This document shows, in pieces, positions 58,663-64,000 of a stretch of 64,000 nt of DNA. Under the pieces are notes generated by a model. The model was given only the letters and a program-made list of their open reading frames with translations, was not told the origin of the DNA and made no database searches. Within the stretch, counting starts at the first letter, position 1. Each line of letters starts with the position of its first letter. This DNA comes from JAEUKA01 sp035328405 (GTDB lineage Bacteria > Myxococcota_A > Polyangia > Palsa-1104 > JAEUJZ01), in NCBI GenBank assembly GCA_035328405.1, contig DAOLIT010000014.1, positions 20,629-84,628 of the forward strand, read 5' to 3'. The position numbers and the translations under genes are program-made.

Positions 58663-59478
58663 TTATGCGCTTTGCGCCGCTTTCCGCGACGGTGGCAAAG
58701 GTAGAAGACAGCGCGCAAAGTCCAGCCCGGTCAGCACGCCTTGGATGTGGTGGTGATCGACCGCGAGCACCCGGCGAGCGCGCGTCGAAAGCGTGAAACC
58801 GGCAGCGCGGAACACGGGCGTGGACACAGGCAAACAGAGCAACGCTTGGCTCATCGCTTCATCGACGGGAGTTTTGCCCGGTCGGTCTCGAGCGGCCAGT
58901 GCTTCCTCTTGTGTGAAAATGCCGACCGGGACGCCATTTTCCATGACCGCCACGCCGCTGATGCGCGCCCGGCTGAGCGTCGCGACAGCCTCGGCCAACG
59001 GTTGGTTCGCTTCGACCGTGACCACGGGCACCGTCATGAGTTCGGAAATCGGCGTCGCCACTTTGGCATCCATGACCGCGCGCATCAGGTCTTTGGTGCT
59101 GACCACGCCAACCATCTTGTCTCCATCGACGACGAACACGCGGTGGATGCGTCTTTCGACCATTTGCGTCGCAGCGTCGATCAACGTGCTCTGCGGAGAG
59201 ACGAAAAAGAAGCGCGGTGTCATCAAGTCTCCCACACACATCGTCGGGAGCTGAAGGGCTGTTGGGCTGCCGGTTGCAAACACCATCGCACGCGCGACGC
59301 GGAGCAGGTCCGAACGCGACACAACCCCCGCAGGATGACCATCTCGTCCAAGGACTGCCAAACAGGAGATGTGTTTCTCTCCCATCAGTCGATCAGCCTC
59401 CTCGACGGTGTCGTCTGCGGTCACAGAGCAAACGGGCGCACTCATATATTCGGCGACAGGGCGGGAAAAGAGGTTCAT
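58663..59478 (-). CDS. Four-CBS-domain protein
   Basis: 271 aa from the ATG at 59478; the frame is open to 59784, but upstream codons lack CBS character. Four CBS motifs in two Bateman pairs: VAEYMSAPVCSVTADDTVEEA, VGDLMTPRFFFVSP, ISELMTVPVVTVEANQPL and VDEAMSQALLCLPVSTPV (each given in part). CBS pairs bind adenosine nucleotides. With no other domain, it is probably a stand-alone energy sensor that regulates a partner protein. The partner is not obvious from neighbours. Confidence 0.88.
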   Translation of the reverse strand: MNLFSRPVAEYMSAPVCSVTADDTVEEADRLMGEKHISCLAVLGRDGHPAGVVSRSDLLRVARAMVFATGSPTALQLPTMCVGDLMTPRFFFVSPQSTLIDAATQMVERRIHRVFVVDGDKMVGVVSTKDLMRAVMDAKVATPISELMTVPVVTVEANQPLAEAVATLSRARISGVAVMENGVPVGIFTQEEALAARDRPGKTPVDEAMSQALLCLPVSTPVFRAAGFTLSTRARRVLAVDHHHIQGVLTGLDFARCLLPLPPSRKAAQSA

Positions 59479-59539
59479 ACCCGAATCATATCGCGACGGT
59501 TTCGCAAACCGGTCGCGTTTTTGGTACAGCCGCCAAGCC

Positions 59540-60448
59540 CTACAAACCGTCCAGCGCAGGCAGTGGAAAGGCTTCGGTTTCCTCAAAAAAGCGCACAAAC
59601 AGGTTGTAGTCGCTGCCGCCCAAGCGAAGTTCGTTGAGCGGGCACGGAGGATGTTGCACGCAGCGAACTTGCATCGATGAAAGCCGCTTTTGGTCGTGTG
59701 CGTAGACGTTCCAATCCCCCCATTTCGGATCAACGATGTCGAGGAGCCAACTGGTTTGCATTCCGCCAACCCCTTCGATCGCACGGTTCATTTCCGGTTC
59801 GGTTTGAAACTGCGCCACGCCCGAAACCATGTAGGCCAGATCGGTTTCGGACAACACACCTTGCTCCAGCTCGTTTCCCGGATGCGTGTGGTATGTGCCG
59901 ATCAGGCGTTCGTGTGCGTCCAGTTTGCCCAAGTCCGCGCCCACAAAATCGAGCGCATCGCCCGCAAAACGAAACGGCGGTACGACGATCCGGGTCACGT
60001 CCACATCGTCGCCCAAACGCTTGCCGATCAGGAAAGCTGCCACCTCGGCCACATCGTCGTGGGAAAGGCCTTCCTGTTGCGTGGACGCTTCTTTCAACCT
60101 GCGCAACTTGCACACTTGGCGATCGGAAAAACGCACGCGCGACAGTTGTCCGCGCAGCTGCACGGCAACCAACCGAGGCCGCGCATCGCAGGGTTTCGGT
60201 GTCTCTCCAAACGGCACATCTTCGAGCAGCGCGTTCAAAATCGCGGCGTTTGCGAACGCATCTTGCGGCGCAAGCCTGGGCACTTGCGGACTCACAAAAC
60301 CGCGTGCGAGCGCGCGTTCCAGCGGGTGTACCGATGTGGTTGTTGGTGGGCGCTTTCGCGCAATTCCAAACCCAACCAAAAACAGACCCAGCCCGTACAG
60401 CGCGCAGGCCAACACCGCACGTCCAAATTGCGAAGTTCGTTCCCCCAA
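59540..60448 (-). CDS. Membrane-anchored protein with JAMM/MPN-like motif
   Basis: 302 aa; a TTG start at 60448 with AAAGAGG 6 nt upstream. An N-terminal helix (AVLACALYGLGLFLVGFGIA) precedes ~140 residues without recognisable domain, then GTYHTHPGNELEQGVLSETDLAYM. This fits the JAMM metalloprotease pattern HxHPx(n)SxxD, although the spacer before Ser is longer than usual and the upstream Glu was not located. JAMM enzymes remove ubiquitin-like modifiers or process Cys/Ser carrier proteins. No ubiquitin-like gene is nearby. Divergent from eutB. Confidence 0.6.
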   Translation of the reverse strand: MGERTSQFGRAVLACALYGLGLFLVGFGIARKRPPTTTSVHPLERALARGFVSPQVPRLAPQDAFANAAILNALLEDVPFGETPKPCDARPRLVAVQLRGQLSRVRFSDRQVCKLRRLKEASTQQEGLSHDDVAEVAAFLIGKRLGDDVDVTRIVVPPFRFAGDALDFVGADLGKLDAHERLIGTYHTHPGNELEQGVLSETDLAYMVSGVAQFQTEPEMNRAIEGVGGMQTSWLLDIVDPKWGDWNVYAHDQKRLSSMQVRCVQHPPCPLNELRLGGSDYNLFVRFFEETEAFPLPALDGL

Positions 60449-60597
60449 TCGAACCTCTTTTTATCCCCGATCAGCCGTCGCTCCCCGCGCCCGACTGCAA
60501 CCAATGAGTATCGCGGCAAACCGGGCCAAACGACACAAAAAACAAAACCGCAAAACGCCTTGACCGGGCCTGTGCGGAAAGTGACGATGCGCGACCG

Positions 60598-61959
60598 ATG
60601 AAACTGCGGGCAATGCTGCGTGGCAGAACGTATGGTTTTTCGGACCTCCGCGAGGTCATGGCGAAAGCCAACGAGGAAAAATCAGGCGACCGATTGGCGG
60701 GTCTGTGTGCGCAAGACGCGCTCGAGCGCATCGCGGCCAAGATGGTTCTGTCGGAAGTCCCGTTGTCCGCATTCGTCGAGCACCCGGCGGTTCCGTACGA
60801 CCAGGACGCGGTGACGCGGCTCATTTTGGATGAACTTAACCAGCCGATTTACCAAAGCGTGAAACAGTGGTCGGTGTCGCAGCTTCGCGAGCATGTGCTT
60901 CGGTCGGATGTGACGGGGCCGGATTTGTTGCGTTTGTCGCGTGGGCTGTCGTCGGAAATGATCGCGGCATGCGCAAAACTCATGTCGAATTTGGATTTGG
61001 TGTGCGCGGCCCGAAAGATTCGCGTGGTCGTGCATGCGCAAAACACGCTTGGGCAAGACCGGACGCTCGGTGTGCGACTGCAACCGAACCACCCGAGTGA
61101 TTCGATAGAAGGCATTTTGGCTTCTCTCCGCGATGGGTTGTCGTTCGGATGCGGTGACGCGGTGATCGGCGTAAATCCCGTGACAGACAACTGGGAAATG
61201 ACGCGCCGGATTTTGGATGCGACGCACGATTTTTTGGAGGAATGGCAAGTTCCGACGCAAAACTGTTGTCTCGCGCATGTCACGACGCAGATGAAAGCCC
61301 TCAAGAACGGCGCGAAGCTGGGGCTGATGTTTCAGTCGTTGTGCGGCACGGAAAAGGGTCTGCGCGCGTTTGGGACCGACTTGGGCATGCTCCGCGAGGC
61401 GTGGGACATGACGCGCAAACTCGGAACGGCAACGGGACCGAATGTGATGTATTTCGAGACCGGCCAAGGCAGCGCGCTGTCTGCAAACGCGCATCACGGC
61501 GTGGACCAACTGACGTGCGAGGCCCGCAATTACGGCATCGCGCGGCACTACCAGCCGTTTTTGGTCAACACCGTCGTCGGTTTCATCGGCCCGGAGTATT
61601 TGTACGACGCGCGGCAAATCACCCGAGCCGGTTTGGAAGACCATTTCATGGGCAAGCTGCACGGTCTGCCGATGGGCTGCGATGCGTGTTACACAAACCA
61701 CGCCGAGGTCGATCACAACGATCTCGAAAACCTGGAAATGCTGCTGGCGAACGCGGGTTGCAATTTCTTCATGGGTTTGCCGATGGGCGACGACATCATG
61801 CTCAACTACCAGAGCACGTCGTTTCACGACAACGCGGCGCTGCGCGAGCTTTTGGGCCTCAAACCCGCGCCCGAATTTGAGGCGTGGCTCGAACGGATGG
61901 GCATCCTGGAAAACGGACGCCTAACCCCGCGAGCCGGCGACCCCAGCCTCTTCGCCTAG
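60598..61959 (+). CDS. eutB: Ethanolamine ammonia-lyase large subunit
   Basis: 453 aa, full EutB length. The N-terminus MKLRAMLRGRTYGFSDLREV matches the family. Later blocks are the PNHPSDS substrate region, GCGDAVIGVNPVTDN, YFETGQGSALSANAHHG and MGCDACYTNHAEVDHND. EutB with EutC uses adenosylcobalamin to convert ethanolamine to acetaldehyde and ammonia. No eutC, eutA, cobalamin or microcompartment gene follows; the next sequence is a repeat-rich junction and an integrase. Its stop codon lies inside the left arm of an inverted repeat. Confidence 0.95.
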   Translation: MKLRAMLRGRTYGFSDLREVMAKANEEKSGDRLAGLCAQDALERIAAKMVLSEVPLSAFVEHPAVPYDQDAVTRLILDELNQPIYQSVKQWSVSQLREHVLRSDVTGPDLLRLSRGLSSEMIAACAKLMSNLDLVCAARKIRVVVHAQNTLGQDRTLGVRLQPNHPSDSIEGILASLRDGLSFGCGDAVIGVNPVTDNWEMTRRILDATHDFLEEWQVPTQNCCLAHVTTQMKALKNGAKLGLMFQSLCGTEKGLRAFGTDLGMLREAWDMTRKLGTATGPNVMYFETGQGSALSANAHHGVDQLTCEARNYGIARHYQPFLVNTVVGFIGPEYLYDARQITRAGLEDHFMGKLHGLPMGCDACYTNHAEVDHNDLENLEMLLANAGCNFFMGLPMGDDIMLNYQSTSFHDNAALRELLGLKPAPEFEAWLERMGILENGRLTPRAGDPSLFA

Positions 61960-62141
61960 TTCCCATCCAGAAACGTAGCCCAGCGTTTTGCGATGGGGGA
62001 TGGCGTAGACGGTCGAACAGTCCCCGACACGAAGTGTGGTGGGAATAGCCTTGGGGCTGTGAGCACGCCCCCCCGCACTTCGTGCCGGGGACTGTTGCCG
62101 ACCAAGCCCGCACCCACCGCAGTCCTTTCTGGATGGCAACT
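61958..62141. repeat. 184-bp element with nested inverted repeats
   Basis: The outer arms AGTTCCCATCCAGAAA (61958-61973) and TTTCTGGATGGCAACT (62126-62141) are reverse complements at 15 of 16 positions. Inside them AACAGTCCCCGACACGAAGT (62016-62035) and the right arm ending at 62095 (ACTTCGTGCCGGGGACTGTT) match with one mismatch. No ORF lies inside. It resembles a non-autonomous (MITE/REP-like) palindromic element or a compound terminator; no target-site duplication was identified. Confidence 0.7.
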
Positions 62142-62183
62142 ATCTAGGAAGCAAAAGAGGACAGCGACGGGAGGGAGGATGTT

Positions 62184-62211
62184 TGTACCCTTGCTGTACC
62201 AAATATGTACC
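62184..62211. repeat. Three TGTACC boxes at 11-bp spacing
   Basis: TGTACC occurs at 62184-62189, 62195-62200 and 62206-62211, exactly 11 bp apart and thus on one face of the helix. This arrangement suits cooperative binding by an integrase or accessory factor next to an attachment site (inference). Confidence 0.55.
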
Positions 62212-62316
62212 AAGCGGACGGAAAATGGGTAGGCCGGCTAGGTTGTGGGGTGTGTGGTGGGGTGGGGTGTGATGCGTGTGGTGGGGTGTGGTATGTGTGG
62301 TGCGTGGTGTGATAAC

Positions 62317-62372
62317 GGCCAAACGGCCAAACGGCCAAACGGCCAAACGGCCAAACGGCCAAACGGCCAAAC
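62317..62372. repeat. Octanucleotide tandem repeat GGCCAAAC (7 copies)
   Basis: Seven perfect units run from 62317 to 62372, followed by a degenerate GGGCAAGC. An open minus-strand frame through it gives a Trp-Pro-Phe-Gly pattern but is not considered a gene. Copy number is expected to vary. Confidence 0.92.
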
Positions 62373-62418
62373 GGGCAAGCTGGCAGTGGGATGGCTTGCG
62401 GGATGGGCGGTTTGGGGG

Positions 62419-63585
62419 TTAGGCCGTGGCTCGAAGGGGGATGATTGAGGCGTCTGCGAGGGGTTTGAGGGTCATTTGGTTCAGTTTGCGCGCCAAGGTT
62501 TTGATGTCGGTGTGGACATAGCCAGCGGTGATTTTGTTGCCTCCCGTCGAATGTCCAAGGATGCGCTCGAGCGCGCTCTGAGAGTCCACTTGTTCCATGA
62601 ACAGCGACGCGAAGGTGTGGCGCATCGCGTGGAAGGGGCACGCGAAGTCTGTGCGGACGTGGGCACGGGCAAGCTCGGCGCGCAATGTCCGGGTGGTGTC
62701 TGCATGGGTGTTGGTGGCTCGGCGAGCGACTCCGCAAAGGATTCGCGGAAACACAATTCCTTCGACGGTTTTTGGGCATCGCTTTTGCCAAGCAAGCAGG
62801 ATCGGCGCAAGTTCTGTGTGAAGGGGGAGCACCCTGGGTTGGTCGGTCTTTGTGGGGCCCTCGTAGGAACGGCCCACATGGATGCGTCCGACGTGCAAAC
62901 CCGTCTGAAAATGGATGTCTTCCCAACGCAGCCCGAGCAATTCCCCCCGGCGCATTCCGGTGTAAAGAGCCGTCGCGATCAGGGTGGGCATGGTATTCGG
63001 GGGCGAACCATCGGACAGAGAGAGCAAGCGATGCACCTCGTCGAGCGTGTAGCAGTCTTGGCGCGGTTTCGTGGGGAGTCTTTGCACACCGACGCATGGG
63101 TTTGGGCCGGTCAGGATTTCGTTTCGGATGGCCCACGCAAAGGTTGTGGACAGGCGCGCGAGCGTCCCATTGATGGATGAATGCGACAGACGTTGCTTGC
63201 GGAGTGCATCGCGCCAACGCTCGATATCGACGGTGCGGACCTTCTGTGCGGGCATAGCGGCCAGCGAATAGGGGACGATGCGCCGTTTGAGGTCCGAACG
63301 TCTCTGCATTCGATACTCGGCGGTTTTGCGGATTTTGGGTCCCTCATACTCGGCAAGGAAACGCTCGAAAAGGCTGCGCACCGTCAGAGCGTTGGGCTGC
63401 GAGGCACGCGGAAGGATTCCGACCTTGGTGTTTTCCACGTCCGCTTGTTTGGCGTTTGCCCATCGTTTCGCGGCTTCCTTGTTGGGTTGGTGCGTCGGAG
63501 CCGATCGCCATTCCCCGTCGGCATCTTTGATCTTGGCCCACCAACTCGGACGGTCTTTGGTCCCCCGATTGAAAACACTGGCCAT
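62419..63585 (-). CDS. Tyrosine recombinase (phage-type integrase)
   Basis: 388 aa. N-terminal arm-binding and SAM-like core-binding domains (~1-165), then the catalytic domain with the Arg of TALYTGMRRGELLGLRW, HAMRHTFASLFM (His and Arg), LGHSTGGNKITAGYVH (His, and Tyr nucleophile). It catalyses site-specific integration and excision of a mobile element. The gene reads toward the eutB junction and follows the XRE gene by 2 bp. The element presumably extends to the right of the window. Confidence 0.93.
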   Translation of the reverse strand: MASVFNRGTKDRPSWWAKIKDADGEWRSAPTHQPNKEAAKRWANAKQADVENTKVGILPRASQPNALTVRSLFERFLAEYEGPKIRKTAEYRMQRRSDLKRRIVPYSLAAMPAQKVRTVDIERWRDALRKQRLSHSSINGTLARLSTTFAWAIRNEILTGPNPCVGVQRLPTKPRQDCYTLDEVHRLLSLSDGSPPNTMPTLIATALYTGMRRGELLGLRWEDIHFQTGLHVGRIHVGRSYEGPTKTDQPRVLPLHTELAPILLAWQKRCPKTVEGIVFPRILCGVARRATNTHADTTRTLRAELARAHVRTDFACPFHAMRHTFASLFMEQVDSQSALERILGHSTGGNKITAGYVHTDIKTLARKLNQMTLKPLADASIIPLRATA

Positions 63586-63587
63586 GG

Positions 63588-63917
63588 CTATTCCCCTTCC
63601 CCGTCCCCATTCCCGTCCCCGTCCCCATCCCCGTCCCCGTCCCGGTCACGGTCAGACGACGAGGGCTTGTTTTCGGCAAGGTCGGCAAAGTCTTTGAGGA
63701 ACGGCACGCCGAAGTTTCTGGGCTGGGGAAGGTCGTCTTGGGTGAGGTCTAGCTGTGCGACGAGCAAAAGGCCGAATAGGGTTTTGTTCGTCGGCACGCA
63801 CAGCGCGCGTTCCACGTTTTTGAGCGTGCGAACCGAGATCCCCGCTCGCTGGGCCAACTCCCGACGGCTCATACGGGCCATCACGCGCCTGTCGCGCAGC
63901 AAACGGCCAAATGCCAC
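63588..63917 (-). CDS. XRE-family transcriptional regulator with acidic repeat tail
   Basis: 109 aa from a GTG at 63917, but the frame stays open to the window edge (codons read SWYPSKDEAKLAIVEHPTR), so the real start may be outside. A helix-turn-helix of XRE type (SRRELAQRAGISVRTLKNVE) is followed by ~45 residues and a tail of repeating Asp-Gly encoded by a hexanucleotide tract. Probably controls the integrase or the element's state. The stop is 2 bp before the integrase ATG, so the two form an operon. Confidence 0.82.
   Translation of the reverse strand: MAFGRLLRDRRVMARMSRRELAQRAGISVRTLKNVERALCVPTNKTLFGLLLVAQLDLTQDDLPQPRNFGVPFLKDFADLAENKPSSSDRDRDGDGDGDGDGNGDGEGE
63591..63647. repeat. Hexanucleotide-like tract (CCCCGT)n
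   Basis: About nine imperfect CCCCGT/CCCCAT units in-frame encode the Asp-Gly-rich tail of the XRE regulator on the minus strand. Such tracts expand and contract by slippage and would change tail length in 2-residue steps. Confidence 0.8.
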
Positions 63918-64000
63918 ATGCTCAGCGGTGCGCGTCGGATGTTCTACGATGGCGAGCTTGGCTTCGTCCTTCGACGGATACCACGACCGCAGCGACAGCG

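Larger units (their letters stand above)
61960..62418. other. Gene-free junction between eutB and the integrase
   Basis: 459 bp with no credible gene. From left to right it holds the nested inverted repeat, three TGTACC boxes, a G/T-rich tract (~62238-62314), seven octanucleotide repeats and then the integrase stop. Its position beside a tyrosine recombinase makes it the likely place of an attachment site. No tRNA gene was found there. Confidence 0.7.

Noticed and set aside
61960..62418. tRNA gene as integrase target
   Set aside because: No cloverleaf-compatible sequence or CCA-adjacent acceptor stem was found. The palindromes here are single long hairpins.
62144..63217. Minus-strand frame encoding a Trp-Pro-Phe-Gly repeat and His-rich stretch
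   Set aside because: Produced by the octanucleotide and G/T simple repeats and by antisense/out-of-frame reading of the integrase.

Overview
The window is about 60% G+C and looks like part of the chromosome of a Gram-negative bacterium of the Myxococcota/deltaproteobacterial type. The basis is gene content: Ser/Thr kinases with C-terminal sensor regions, a VWA-FHA protein, an ECF sigma/FecR operon, a sigma-54 activator coupled to FtsH, many lipoproteins and TPR proteins, and a parS-like site of the TGTTCCACGTGGAACA form. No rRNA, tRNA or CRISPR array was recognised. One scaffold gap (100 N, 13806-13905) interrupts a tandem repeat. The taxonomic placement is an inference.

Layout. 1-9355: the end of an S9 peptidase, a rnc-HMG-CoA lyase pair, a VWA-FHA membrane protein, an 1104-aa NfnSL/GltD-PyrK-like flavo-iron-sulfur fusion, then a TPR/DUF192/cyclophilin run. 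9491-13651: a 1386-aa TPR-HEAT protein. 13652-14239: an 86-bp tandem repeat array broken by the gap, followed by a perfect parS-like palindrome. 14240-21369: the most unusual region, a divergent gene pair (membrane LRR protein and EF-hand/11-mer repeat protein) present twice in tandem, with 1,269 bp identical between the two EF-hand genes.

21570-36697: mostly housekeeping. It holds cutA, two methyltransferase-type proteins, psd, ftsH with an overlapping sigma-54 response regulator, tsaB-folK-TPR/AIM24, lon, hemW and a metallophosphoesterase. 36772-39684: a translationally coupled ECF sigma, FecR and putative outer-membrane protein operon. 39939-48881: a small lipoprotein, rodA, a Lys-rich membrane protein, a zinc-ribbon Ser/Thr kinase, a secreted protein, and a uppS-cdsA operon behind a MEMO1-family gene. 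49297-60448: a Ser/Thr kinase carrying 14 beta-propeller-type repeats, an MMPL/RND exporter, a Crp/Fnr regulator, ilvE, a GH25 lysozyme lipoprotein, a DraG-type hydrolase, a four-CBS protein and a JAMM-like membrane protein.

60598-64000: eutB without eutC, then a 459-bp repeat-rich junction (nested inverted repeats, three TGTACC boxes at 11-bp spacing, a G/T tract, an octanucleotide repeat), a tyrosine recombinase and an XRE regulator. This looks like the left end of an integrated element that continues past the window.

Candidate undescribed system: the doubled LRR/EF-hand module beside a parS-like site and a repeat array. Its function cannot be read from the sequence. The architecture suggests a membrane-anchored LRR partner and a Ca2+-responsive amphipathic repeat protein.
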